This document shows positions 12,161 through 24,000 of a stretch of DNA of 64,000 nucleotides, in pieces. Source of the DNA: Heliocidaris erythrogramma (lineage: Eukaryota > Echinodermata > Echinoidea > Camarodonta > Echinometridae). The translations under genes were made by a program, and so were the position numbers. The stretch lies in NCBI GenBank assembly GCA_025617745.1, contig CM046856.1, positions 35,520,208 through 35,584,207 on the forward strand, in the 5' to 3' direction. Below the pieces are notes generated by a model that saw nothing but the letters and a program-made list of their open reading frames with translations, did no database searches and was not told the origin of the DNA. How positions within the stretch are numbered: position 1 is the first letter of the stretch; every line of letters begins with the position of its first letter.

Positions 12161-13191
12161 GCCCTTTCACACTCACTTCGTTAGAGCGCTCTATTAAGAA
12201 CGGTTCCCAGGTGAGTGTGAATGCCCAAGTGTTTCAGGAAGCAAAGCGTTCCTATAAAGCGTACTTCAACCGGAAGTGAGTGTGTGTGTTGCGCGGGAAA
12301 TCTCGTGTGATTTTCCTTGATTGTCCTATAGGACTAGGTGCAGGCCATCGATAGAAAGAAAACACAAGGAAAGATGGAAGAGGAAATGATAGAAGATAGA
12401 AAGGGAAAATGATAGAACGAATAAAAACAGAAAGAAACTTAAAGAAAGAGAAGACGATAGAAAGAAAACAAGGAAATATAGAAAGAGGAAATGACAGAAT
12501 GATGAAAGAAAGAACAGATAGAAAGGGAAAATGATAGAATGACTAAACATAAAGAACGACAAAAGAAAACAAAGAAAGATAGAAAGAAAAACGATAGAAT
12601 GATGAAAACAAGGAAAGATAGAAAGATGAAATGACAGATTGATAAAAACAAAGAAAAACAAAAGAAAAGAAAGATAGAAAGATAAAACGATAGAATGATA
12701 AAAACAAAGAAAAAACAAAAGAAAGAAGGAAAGATAGAAGAGAAAATGAGAGAATGATAAAAAAAGAAAAACAAAAGAAAACAAGGAAAGATAGAAAGAT
12801 AAAAACAAAGAAAAACATAAGAAATCTAAAGAAAGAAAAGACGATAGGATGATGGAAACAAGGAAAGATAGAAAGATAAAGGATAGAATGATAAAAACAA
12901 AGAAAAACAAAAGAAATCTAAAGAAAGAAAAGACGATAGGATGATGAAAAAAAAAGAAGCCTTGGAAAGATATAGAGATAAATGCATCAGGCAGACAGTA
13001 TACGGTTTGATTTCCACGCGAAAAAATTGAGCCGCTTACCTGAGCTGACATAGCAACAAGACCACTTTGACTCGTTGAGCGATTTGAGACATAAAAAATG
13101 CGCGGAGTGTGAAAGCAAACAAAGCGTTCTTCAAGAACCGTTCCTCTAGAGCGGTCTAACTTGAAGCGGTCCAGCAGGGAGTGTGAAAGGC
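12161..13191. mobile_element. hAT-like non-autonomous element inserted in the LINE
   Basis: The ends are GCCCTTTCACACTCAC on the left and, inverted, GCCTTTCACACTCC on the right. Both continue with related AGAGCG/AGACCGCTCTA segments. The exact 8-bp direct repeat CTCTATGA flanks it (12153-12160 and 13192-13199), which is diagnostic of hAT-type insertion. The LINE reading resumes directly after it. Most of the interior is a purine-rich minisatellite and no transposase is visible. Confidence 0.9.
12350..12975. repeat. Purine-rich GATAGAAAGA/AACAAAGAAA minisatellite
   Basis: Imperfect repeats of units like GATAGAAAGA, GATAGAATGAT and AAAACAAAGAAAAAC fill the interior of the hAT-like element. The complementary strand is CT-rich and produces long but meaningless Phe/Ser/Leu ORFs. 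Confidence 0.9.
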
Positions 13192-14069
13192 CTCTATGAT
13201 ATTATTTTAATGAACCATCATTTATTTCTCTTCTTATCAAGCGATAAATGTTCATTTTGTGGTAAAGATGGGGAAACTTATAGGTATATATTTATTGAAT
13301 GTGAAATGGTAACAAAATTATGGGAACGGTGTAGTAATATATTAGATCTTCCCATTCTTAAAGACATGATTTGGAAGGAAGTTCACATTGGATTAGAGGA
13401 AACAACTGAAGATAAAATAATAAATCATGTTATTTTACTAATTAAACATTTGATGTATCTTAGTGGGGAGAAAAAGAAGCCTCCAAGTATTGAAGAAATA
13501 GAAGAAAGATTGCTACCGAACGGAATACTTTGACACCAAACTATAGAAAATGGGAACATTTGAAAACATACAATTGGCATGGGTGAGGAGAGGAGGGGTC
13601 CGCCTGGTTCGCGACCGTGTGGATCGAGTTGGCGGCTCTTTGCCGCTATAGACCGCCCTCTTCTCTTCTCTTTTATTTTCTTCTTTCTTTTTGTCTGTTT
13701 TGCTTGTTTGCATGTTTGTTGTTTGTTTGTTGGGGGAGGGGGGGGGAGGCTATGATATATAATATTCATTCAGTATAATTAATTTGAGTGCACTATGTAC
13801 TATGTATTTAATTATATTATGTATTTCTGAAGACTATAATTTTATTTACATTATGATATGTTACGTACATGAACTAGAAATGAAGATGTATGAGTTTTCA
13901 TTTGTACTGAATGAATGCAATAAAGAATGCTACAAAACAAAACAAAAAACAACAAAAAACTAAGACATCCTTCTTCTTCTTCTTGGATGAGTACGTTTAA
14001 TAGTGCTTGTCATTCAGTTTTGAATATGCGTAACGCTAGGATCGAGTGTACGATGTTGTTGTTGTTGTT

Positions 14070-14136
14070 GTTAATTGGGGTTTTACAGACGTATATCAAT
14101 CAGCTATGACTGTATACGTCTGGGACCGACCTTTAA
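14070..14136 (-). mobile_element. SINE 3'-end fragment
   Basis: GGGTTTTACAGACGTATATCAATCAG and TACGTCTGGGACCGACCTTTAA match the segment at 39842-39903, which is the tail of a more complete tRNA-derived SINE. A short piece of the same sequence occurs at 3702-3732. The copy is cut by the MITE that starts at 14137. Confidence 0.7.
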
Positions 14137-14410
14137 AGGCCAAGTCCACCCTAATATTAAGTTGATTTGAATAAATAGAGTAAAATTAAACAAGCGTAAC
14201 AGTGAAAATTTCACTGAAATCGGATGTAAAATAAGAAAGTTACGGTATTTTGAAGTTTTGCATTATTTCATGAAACGGTGATATGCATAACATGGGCGGT
14301 ATGCAAATGAGTGAACCGATGATGTCATGCACTCACTTTTCCTTAAGTATTTTATTATATGACATTTCAAATATTTCAATTTTTATAGATGTGATAATAA
14401 AGAATCCCTT
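14137..14410. mobile_element. One arm of the TTAA-flanked MITE family
   Basis: Begins AGGCCAAGTCCACCCTAA directly after TTAA and follows the left arm of the 1422-2021 element (GGATGTAAAATAAGAAAGTT, TATGCAAATGA). The right arm is missing, so it is truncated or was rearranged. Confidence 0.75.
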
Positions 14411-15336
14411 CCTTGTATATGAAAATAAGTTACAATAATGATGATTTTACATGTTCCATATGGAGTCAAACCATGTTTTACATTATTGAAGCAAAAAAAT
14501 GAAATATATGATTTCACTCAAGCACATGGTGGGGTGTCAATGATCGAATGGCTATAGGGGTGATATGGCCGGTAATTTTTGTATTATTTTTGTACAGTTC
14601 AATTAACATTAGACTGATAAGGCAAAAGATGATGCTACATTAATGCAAAGTTCCCGGTTGGTTAATTATTTTCAAGTATGTTAATCTATTAATATAATAC
14701 ACTAAGGATTTGGGGCCTATTTTTTGTTCGAATAGGCGTCTCCCCTGGCCCTTTCGGTCCCCGCCTTTTGGTACCCACGGGCGGGGAATGGTTCTTAGAG
14801 TGGTGGGAGGCACTTCTTAAGGGCTGACGTGCCGTCCATATTTCATAAATTCATTTTTAAACATTGAATTTCCGCAGGGAGTAGGCCTAATAATTCTGCC
14901 AACCCATGAAGCGGGTTTGTAGCTTCATGCAGCCCAGCCCATGCCCTTTCCCTGTGAAGGGGAGGTATGCCAAAGAACAGCGTGGCCATATCCGCATATT
15001 GCATGGATGGCTTCAATGTACAGTACAGTATTATACACACGTGTTAGATCGTTCGCACGTGTACAGGTCATACAGGTACATTACGCATAGAGTTACATCA
15101 TTTGAAGCTGTAACTCTATGGTTTCACGACGTTCGCTATCGGTACGGTATAGTCTGCAAGCACAGACCCTAATTTGACACTTTATCAGAAAATTCCTTCG
15201 AAAATATTTCCACTATGATATGAATATGTATAATGATATTAATCCCTTCTCCTCTCGCGCTGGGGGTGATGGGATGACAATGGAATGGGGGGGGGGGGGG
15301 GTAGTAGGGGAAAGTCAATCCGTCGGTCCTCCCAAG
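14411..15336. other. No recognised gene
   Basis: Unremarkable sequence apart from a G tract at 15287-15301. ORFs across it are not supported by similarity or splice signals. Confidence 0.4.
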
Positions 15337-15337
15337 A

Positions 15338-16285
15338 CCCCCCCCCCCCCCCCCCCCCCCCGGAGACATGTCTCACTGAGGCCTGCACACCATCCGCGGA
15401 CACGAAAACGGATAATAAGGGTACTTTTACAGCATTAGGCGCGTAATCCGGGTTACGCGTTTAGGGTATCAAAAATCAAGAAAAAGGTTATTAAATTCAG
15501 AGGTGATAAGAAGAAGATCCGCGGAAAGGGGGGGGGGGGATATAGTTGGGTAGTGTGTTTCAAATTAGGTTGAATTTCTTTTACGGTTCCTTTTTTACTA
15601 AAAAGGGTATATGATGATGATGTAATTAATGCTCAAATAGGATGTAAAGTACTGCACGCAAGATATAAAATCGCCGTTAAGGGTATGAAAATCAGAGATG
15701 TTAGACGGGTTTCCCTATTTAGGGTATCAAAACTACTGCAATCCCCGTTTAGGTGCTTTTCAGAAAGTGATTTACGCGGATGATGTACAGGTCTCAATGA
15801 GACACCCCCCCCCCCCCCCCCCCCCCCCCCCCGGAGACATGTCTCACTGAGGCCTGCACACCATCCGCGGACACGAAAACGGATAATAAGGGTACTTTTA
15901 CAGCATTAGGCGCGTAATCCGGGTTACGCGTTTAGGGTATCAAAAATCAAGAAAAAAGGTATCAAATTCAGAGGTGATAAGAAGAAGATCCGCGGAAAGG
16001 GGGGGGGGGATATAGTTCGGTAATGTGTTCCAAATTAGGCTGAATTTCTTTTACGGTTCCTTTTTTACTAAAAAGGGTATATGATGATGATGTAATTAAT
16101 GCTCAAATAGGATGTAAAATACTGCACGCAAGATATAAAATCGCCGTTAAGGTATGAAAATCAGAGATGTTAGACGGGTTTCCCTATTTAGGGTATCCAA
16201 ACTACTGCAATCCCCGTTTAGGTGCTTTTCAGAAAGTGATTTACGCGGATGATGTACAGGTCTCAACGGGGGGGGGGGCGCCTCA
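15338..16285. repeat. Two-copy 471-bp tandem duplication bounded by C tracts
   Basis: The block starting CGGAGACATGTCTCACTGAG at 15361 recurs at 15832 with only a few differences through to about 16265. Copy 1 is preceded by 24 C (15338-15361) and copy 2 by 28 C (15805-15832). The unit contains repeated TTTAGGGTATCAAAA phrases and AT- and G-rich parts. No protein is recognised in it. Confidence 0.9.
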
Positions 16286-16299
16286 ATCCCGAAAAGTTA

Positions 16300-18690
16300 A
16301 AAATTTATTTAAACATGCTTTATTACACCTAAATTTGCTAAAATATAGGCCTACCAGTTTTGACTAATCACGGAGGGAGTGGTATTCTGTGGTGGCAATT
16401 ATGACAAATGGGTACAACTGGCCTGGATCAAAATCCAGTTTTGCCTAGTCACATTTATCTGCCTGACGGTGCCAAATTTAGTGCTTTTATCACGAAATGC
16501 ACAATTAAATCATTATGCCGCCTCACTACATGGAATCTACTAGAATCTATCATACTTGGTAACTTTATTTTAACAAGCTAATGAATTATACTTACATCTT
16601 AGAATTCTTCTAAGACTTCAAGGTTTCGGCATCCATTGCCATTATTATAGGGTATATAATGTGATGCGTCGATTTTCTCAGCGCCCGATTCTCAAGAAAT
16701 TAGGTGACATCACTGTCTATGTACGGCATTTATTGTGCATCTATGGCAGATATAAAACGTTTCAATCACAACTTTTCATATTTACACTTGATACTAATCA
16801 TTCAACTCACAATCGAAAGTTAGTCCATCCTTGATTAATGATCGTTATTGGTGACGTGGCGACTAGAAGTTTCGTATCGTTCTCTATGCTTCAGTTTCCT
16901 ATTATAGGTTTTTCTAATTTCCCAGCATCTCATATGGGACACTCGTTACAGCCAGAAGAAAAGGATAATACACAGGCTTGTATATATTTTCAACTATTGA
17001 AAGGTGCCTACATCCAATAAATTCAGACGCATGAATGTCCTGGTTCACTTTCTGCAATGATTTCCCAGTATTCGTTTCAACATTTAGCCTTCAGGCCTAT
17101 TCTCAATGCAGTGCTAAAGCACATCCTATTTCATACGGTTCAATGTTGATCTTGAAGTTAGAGTGTTTTTAGAGTGATCATTGTTTGCGTTGCTCGAGGC
17201 AGTCTTAACGATCTTATGGAATGTTTGATTTTGCTCTCGACCGGACTACGTATTATGTACAAATTAAATGAAACCCACTCTAGACCTTTGAGCTTTGACT
17301 TCATACCGCAATATCTGGGATCATCAAAATGTGTTCGTATCGCCCGCCGCTGAATTTTATTTACAGGCCGTGTGATAAGGGAGGGGTATTGAGCGTTTTT
17401 AAATTAATTTGTAGGATGGTGAGAAATCCCCTTCCGAAGTTCAAATGGTCATACCCGTTATACATACAAACAATGGCGATAGATGGCCTGAAGGCAAGGG
17501 GGTTGCTGTCTTGCTGATAGCGAACATGTTCACAAAGTAATTTTTTCTAGGAATATGATTCAGGCACTCACAATTTTCATAAGCGTTGTAAAAAAATTCT
17601 TTTGACAAGAAAAAAAAAAAAAAGGGGGGGGGGGGGGGGGGGCGGGGTTTCACCGGTTAACTGAAATATTTTTTCCGTTCATTCTGTCTCAATTGGGCGG
17701 TTTTGCCCCCCCCCCCCCCAATCTATGTCACAGATAAATTGACTAAAGAACAATATGGAAAGATAATGGCAAGAAAAGTTACTATCTAAGAAGGCACCGC
17801 CCCTTTAAATCATTATCCTTTTCAAATAGTCATAGTATTAACAGACGTATCACCCCCCCCCCCCCCCCCCCATGACCAATTTCATATGAGAGCGAGTAAA
17901 CTATAAAGCAAGCAAGCACCTGTTTAGAAAGGTACAACTCAGTATTAATTTCGAAGAAAGATTATATAAATATATGTACCCATAATCACATGAAATTATT
18001 GTCGTATTTTCCAGTATAATTTTGTGATTTTGAGAAATCGCTCACTTTTTTTTTATCACAATGGACTAAATAAACATGCTTTCTTTTATTTCAGCTTGGA
18101 TTTTTCAGCCTTGCATACAAATTTAGATAGTTTAGATAACTCCTTTCATTGAAAAGCAAATCACGTTACATATTTTGACACAAAGCTGGAGTCTAGCGTA
18201 ATAGTACTTATTACCTTTACTTTTCAGATTAATTCATTTATCATGCCATATTCTTTTCAACTATTCTATTATCACTACATGTATGTCTCTAAAATGTTAC
18301 TGAGACTTTCGCATCAGGCCCCTTTTCATATTTTTTATGGTCTCCCAGTCAATCACTCCAAAAAAAAAAGACCTGCCTCTTTATGTTCTACAATCATATT
18401 CACGGAGTAAATGTTCATAGTTTTATCAGACTTTAATATCACATTTCTATCTCTCTCCTTCACCCCACTCCTCTCTCTCTCTTCCCCTCTGCTTCATTCC
18501 ATACCTTTTCATCTTAATCTAATTATCAAACACATTCTCGACATATGATACGTTTCCCATTCATTCTCGCTACTCACAACTTGCAAATTTCCTTATACAA
18601 CATCTAGCATCTCAACAAAAGAATGTCTTTGACAGGAAATCATGAGGATAGCATAAAAGTTAATCCATATAATACTTTATTTTACAAGTA
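16300..18690. other. Gene-free stretch with homopolymer tracts
   Basis: G and C tracts lie at about 17624-17642, 17707-17719 and 17853-17871, and a (CT)n-rich patch at 18450-18490. Nothing coding is supported. Confidence 0.5.
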
Positions 18691-18696
18691 TAGTGA

Positions 18697-19705
18697 TATG
18701 AACAAGAGCCCCAGGGGGCACGACGCTCACCTGAGGTGGATCAATTCACATCTGGTGCATGTTCTCTCCAGCACATGAACAACTTTCATTCTTCATCTAT
18801 AGAGGTATCTCTATACACAATACCAAGTCTGAGCTTCCTACCAAGTTCGGTTAAATTCCAATCATGGGTTTTGGAGAAGAAGCTGAAAATGTAAAAAGTT
18901 TATGGATGGCGGACAACTGGCCTCCCCCCCCCCACCCCCCCCCCCCTCCAGTATGTTACCCCCACAGACCCCCTATAGGGCCACCCAGAAAAAAATCTCC
19001 ATACACAATACCAAGTCTGAGCTATTCCTGGTTCTGGAGAAGATGTTTGAAATTTACATAGCTTTTATACTTGGGGGCCCTCCCCCTGGGCCCCCCTGGG
19101 GGCCACATGTACCATTTTAGCACCTTTGGATCCCCTACCCCTAAGGATGATTCCTACCAAGTTTGGTTGAATTCCGATCATGTGTTTTGGAGAAGATCAG
19201 AATGTACATTTTGCCTGGCAGCGCCCCCCCCCCCCTCCAGTATGTTACCCCCACAGGGCCCCTACAGGGCCACTCAGAGAAATTTCATGAACAACATTCA
19301 TTCCTCATCTATAGAGGTATCTCCATACACAATACCAAGTCTGAGCTATACCTGGTTCTGGAGAAGAAGATGTTTGAAATTTACATAGCTTTTACAATTG
19401 GGGGCCTTCCCCCTGGGCCCCCTGGGGGCCACAGGTACCATTTTAGCAACTTTGGGTCCCCTACCCCTAAGGATGATTCCTACCAAGTTTGGTTGAATTC
19501 CGATCATGTGTTTTGGAGAAGATCAGAATGTACATTTTGCCTGGCAGCGCCCCCCCCCCCCCCCCCTCCAGTATGTTACCCCCACAGGGCCCCTATAGGG
19601 CCACTCAGAGAAATTTCATGAACAACATTCATTCTTCATCTATAGAGGTATCTCCATACAAAATACCAAGTATGAGCTATGCCTGGTTCTGGAGAAGAAG
19701 ATGTT
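18697..19705. repeat. Three-unit tandem array (about 290-330 bp units)
   Basis: Landmarks recur in order. GTATGTTACCCCCACAG is at about 18950, 19240 and 19570. ATCTATAGAGGTATCTC is at about 18797, 19307 and 19638. TACCAAGTTTGGTTGAATTC is at about 19158 and 19481. The opening AACAAGAGCCCCAGGGGGC with CACCTGAG resembles a dispersed repeat common in marine invertebrates (inference). Proline-rich ORFs across it are translations of the C tracts. Confidence 0.85.
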
Positions 19706-20159
19706 TCCTTTGGTAGTACTAGGAGGAAAGCCTTTTTATTTCACACCTAAATGATGACCAATTTTTATTGGTTTTGTAGAAACATGAGTTTCTGAACTAA
19801 TTAGGTGAGTTAATAAAGTAACATGGTTGATAATATCACAAATAATGTCATGCAGATTTTTTTTTTTTAAACAATTCAAAATGAGACTATGAAAGCAGCT
19901 CATTTCAAAAGGGCTTACAGGTAACAATCTCCATTAATGTACCTCACACTTGGCAAATTAAAGGAAATGTATAACTATGTTTATGAAAAACATGTATCAC
20001 AATAGTGTACTTTCTCAAACAAAAAGACCCATATCATGAAAACACAATTCAGGGTAGACAGTTTTATCAGATCTAACCAAATTTAGCCCGGTGTAAAATA
20101 ACTGTTCGGTTGATTTTTCAATTTCCATGTTTATGAAACCATATTAGAGGTAAGCAACT

Positions 20160-20312
20160 TGGGATCTCTCACTTTATATCCTATTTTAAGGGACTACCTG
20201 CTTGAGAGTCTGGCCAACAGAAATGAGCATACTACCTTGGCTTTGAATCAACAACCTCCGAGCTCTAAGACTACTACACTAACCACTGAGCCATCTCATC
20301 TCCTCACAGTAC
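20160..20312 (-). mobile_element. tRNA-derived SINE (candidate)
   Basis: On the minus strand, GAGATGGCTCAGTGGTTAG resembles a pol III A box. It is followed about 40 nt later by GTTGATTCAAAGCC, which is close to a B box. The cloverleaf is imperfect, so this is more likely a SINE head than a working tRNA gene. It lies in the 3' flank of BYSL. Confidence 0.5.
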
Positions 20313-20564
20313 ACCATATCAATAATTCCAATTATCTTTGTTTCATGTGCATGTCCCTTATAGACAGTATTTCTCTGTCAGCAGTTTTAGAGTCTGGGAA
20401 TCCTTTTGATTTTCCTATTCAGCTGTAGACCTAAATAAAATTTGATGGCAAATTTCTCTAAATGACAGCTGGATAAGTTGAGGAATACTAAATCAGTACA
20501 CTTTTAAGAAAAATCTGATAATCCCCTTCATAATCAAAATAAATGTTATCATTGTACATCAAAT

Positions 20565-20655
20565 GATTTGACTAGAACGTTAACAGCTGGTGGGGACTTG
20601 AACCAAGACCTTCCATTCCAGTAAAGCAGCAAGAGAGCCACTCCATCATCAACAC
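20565..20655 (-). mobile_element. Second tRNA-like SINE head (candidate)
   Basis: The minus strand reads GGAGTGGCTCTCTTGC, then GGTCTTGGTTCAAGTCCCC, which holds a perfect B box (GGTTCAAGTCC). It resembles a tRNA of the Ser/Leu type but a full acceptor stem is not evident. Confidence 0.45.
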
Positions 20656-20757
20656 ACAAGATAACATTGTGCATCTATGCAGTTTGAAAAAGTTCTTCAG
20701 AATAGTGTGAATGTTGCTCAAAAGATGTCAAAAACAATTCACAGATTATTGTTGCTT

Positions 20758-21035
20758 TTAAAGAGCATCATCAAGTTTCTTTTGAATTGTTCTGGATGCT
20801 GTTCCAGAGGATTTTAACAGATTCCCATTGTTTCCGCAGAGTGCAAGCAATGTTCTTTTGAAGTGTTTGAGTGTTGTTTCAGAGGATTTCAATAGATTCC
20901 CATTGGCTTCAAGGAGAAATACAATATTCCTTTCAACTGTTTGGACTACCATTTCATAGGACTTCCACAAATGTCCATTGGCTTCAAGGAGCAAAACCAT
21001 TGTTCTTTTGAATTGTTTGAGTGCCATTCAATATA
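20758..21035 (-). repeat. About 90-bp minisatellite forming an 89-codon ORF
   Basis: Three diverged units share FKRT, LLEANGNLLKSS and similar phrases when read on the minus strand. The unit length keeps the frame. The ORF is in the same frame as BYSL but is separated from its stop by four more stops, so it is not an extension of that protein. Probably a 3'-UTR minisatellite. Confidence 0.6.
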
Positions 21036-21081
21036 TAGCTCTCTAAACATACAATGTTCTTTCAACTTATTATTCTGCATT

Positions 21082-24000
21082 TCAGTCTGCCCCCATGGGC
21101 TCCTCACAGTCACGTGACTTGGAGTTGACGATTTCTCTCCTGACTTCCGGCGTGATGGAGGGATGGGGGTGGGCCCTGAGCAACTCCATGAGGGCCTCCT
21201 TCTGTTCGGACGAGATGTCTTCCTTGTATCGCTGGGCGAACGCAAGGAGGGCCTGGTGCCACAATACAGGTAGCTGGCGCTTGTCGTGTACAAATCTGTG
21301 TGCGTGAATGAAAGGAGAGTTGTAGTTATGCTAGAAATATATTTCTGACTGTGCTCAACCCTTCCATGATACTTATGTCAATATCTACATAAGTATATGC
21401 AAGTGTATATATAAATATACATGTATATACTTTGCTTATTACTGATGTTATTGACTTGAAGTACATCCCTCAAAATAATAATGATGAAAATTAAAGAAAA
21501 TAGAGAAAATTTGGTTTAAAAAAAAAAAGAGTGTAAAGCTCAAAACATATATCCAGTTTTTAATCACCTAAGGGTTGTAGTACAGTACAGTTTTATTTCA
21601 ATTAAACTAATCAAAGAAGAGCTTCATAATATCCAAAGGCCCATATTCTACTAACTCAATTAATCCAGACATGAGAAATACAGCCATGTTAAACAAAGGC
21701 AACACTTAAACCTCTGTCTAACTTACATGTACATGTACTTTGTCAAACTTGACGTAAGACCGAGCTCAAACCCAGCATCAGGTTTTCAGTTTACTATAAT
21801 AAGGATCATAGTGCTTTGCACTGACCTGAGGAAGTGATAGACAACAGCATCAATGACCCTAAATGGAAGAGCATACTTCTTGTCCACAAGAATCCTAAGG
21901 AAGATACTGTTAACTCCACTGTAATCCATCTCAGCCAGCTTGAGCATCGCAGCGGACGAGTGCAGAACGGGTACGGTTGATTTAGCAAGTACACTGCCAA
22001 CGATGACGGCCTCACGCAGAGTACAAGTTCCGGACTGTGAAGGAATACAAAAGTTTTGTTAGAATTTCTTGAAATATTAATAATTGAGAAGACAAATATT
22101 GAGAAGAAAATATATCCCAAGCTATGAAATATAAACATGGGTCAAGTTCATATGGTTGGTAGGGCCATCAACAAGCCTCATGTCGACATTTGGATTCACA
22201 GAAGAAAATAGGAACTATTTCATCATGGATTTTCGTATACACTAGAGAACTTTTATATAAGGTTTGGTAAGAGTAAAAAAAAACCACACTACCTGGGATG
22301 TCGGATGTCTCATACAGTTTTTTTTGTATTGTTTTATGCCTTCTTACTATACACGAATGATTGAAGGGGGGGGGGGTTCATGTTTTTGTCCCCTTCCAGA
22401 TAACAATGTGTTTCCACTTACCTCACAGAGAGGAAGAAGAATTCCTTTGAAGAATGCAGCTGGCTTGAAGAGAGCCTTCTTTAATGCCTACAAGAACAAA
22501 AAAGCAAATAAATAACAGAATTTAATTGCCACCTACAAACACACTCACCCAACATATTCAAAATAGTCTGGCGAACTAAATCGTGCTTCCCTCCCTCACT
22601 TTTTCTAAGATATCCCAGAATAAGAAAACATGATATAATAATATACATACATTATACAAGCTGAAAAACAGTGAGGAATCTCATTCTTCAATAACTCACT
22701 TTGCAGTTAGTGTATGTCAGACTTTACTCCTGTCATTTTGCACATGCCTACAAGTATGTCCAGCTGTATTGGTGGATACACAACATGTTTATCAAATAAA
22801 GAGAAATTGGGGGCAAGAACACTTTGACAACACATAATACAGACTTGTGCTTGGACAAGTAGCCAGCATCAGCTTGTTTGCAAATTGTATTAACTACAAA
22901 ATGGCTTATTAATAAGGAGCTGTAGTCTACACAGACATCAAGTTGATTTGAATAAAAGGAGAGAAGTGACAGAATCAGTCATTAAACAGGTTTTGTAAAG
23001 TAATTCATTTTCTAAGTCATGAGGTCCGCTGAATCAATTAATTTCAAGCTCCATGCACTCTGCATTTGTTTTACACACTTGTAAGGACTTATATCTCTCC
23101 TTTTCTGTAAAAAAAGGGACATTAACTGACATAATTACCATGTAAAGATGAAAGTTTAATCTCTTGTATTCTGCAATATCGTCCTGTATTCTCGGCAGTA
23201 GAATAAGATTGTAGAATCTGAAAAAGGAGAATTGGGACAACACTTTGAATAACGGTTTAAAATATGCCTTAAAGATAAAGTTGAGTTCTGGTCAGGAGAT
23301 CGAATTGTGAAAGAAACTGTCTCAAACCAATTTGGAAAGGTTGATTATATGACACATAAGAATTGGTGTATGCTGTAAGGTTTTGGAATCACCAAAAATG
23401 ATAAGAAATGGACTCGAGTCACATGCACTGCACACAGAAATGTGTATATGGGACTACACACAAATGTTCTGCCCAAACATTTCAGCTGTTTCTTGTCATA
23501 TTTTGAATGTGAGAGCATTTGAAGAGCAATCCTTTTCAAGGGACATATTTACTACGATAGTCTTCCAAACTAACATAAAGAGAATGAGAAAGCTCACAAA
23601 TTATTTGTTACCTTTCCCAGAACTCAAACTTCCCTTTAAAGCTCATTGCAGCTTTGGGAGTGAAAAAATTAAAGTGGCAAGAAACATGTCAAACAAAATC
23701 TCATATCATTCTCCTTGTATAAAAAGACACACGTATGAGATTATTTGTTATTCCATCCATGATTTCCGACAAATTTTAGAATAGATATCTGTTAGGAACG
23801 AACTTACACTGCCCTACGATAAGACCCTTCCACCCCGATGGCTTTCCGCACAACAATCCCAGCGCTTCTCATGGAGTGCAGCGTACGCGCACACAGAACA
23901 ATCCTCATAGATTTTTATGCGTAGTACAAGTTACCGTTGTTGGAGTTTACGTCCCTGGAACAGGTATAAAAATTATTTTTCACCTCTCATTTTTAAATAT

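Larger units (their letters stand above)
11090..13965 (+). pseudogene. Dead L1/Tx1-type LINE 3' part, split by a hAT element
   Basis: Reading through frameshifts, 11093-12160 gives the post-reverse-transcriptase region of L1-like elements, with phrases such as KILGIYISLDPND, NWWKQRDLTLIGKIHLLKT and YLDYKQGGLKM. After the insertion, 13200-13533 gives a Cys-containing C-terminus (CSFCGKDGETYR, FIECEMVTKLWER, KKKPPSIEEIEERL). A 3' UTR then ends in AATAAAG and an A-rich tail near 13920-13965. The 5' part with the catalytic RT and endonuclease is missing and many stops are present, so the copy is inactive. Confidence 0.85.

Noticed and set aside
12326..13051. 241-codon Phe/Ser/Leu-rich minus-strand ORF
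   Set aside because: It is the translation of a purine-rich minisatellite inside a hAT-like element; three overlapping frames look alike.
18864..19716. Proline-rich ORFs up to 152 codons
   Set aside because: They follow a tandem repeat with C tracts and change frame between units.
23383..23784. 133-codon ORF as an independent gene
   Set aside because: It overlaps a MITE copy in a BYSL intron; reported as a finding, not as a gene.
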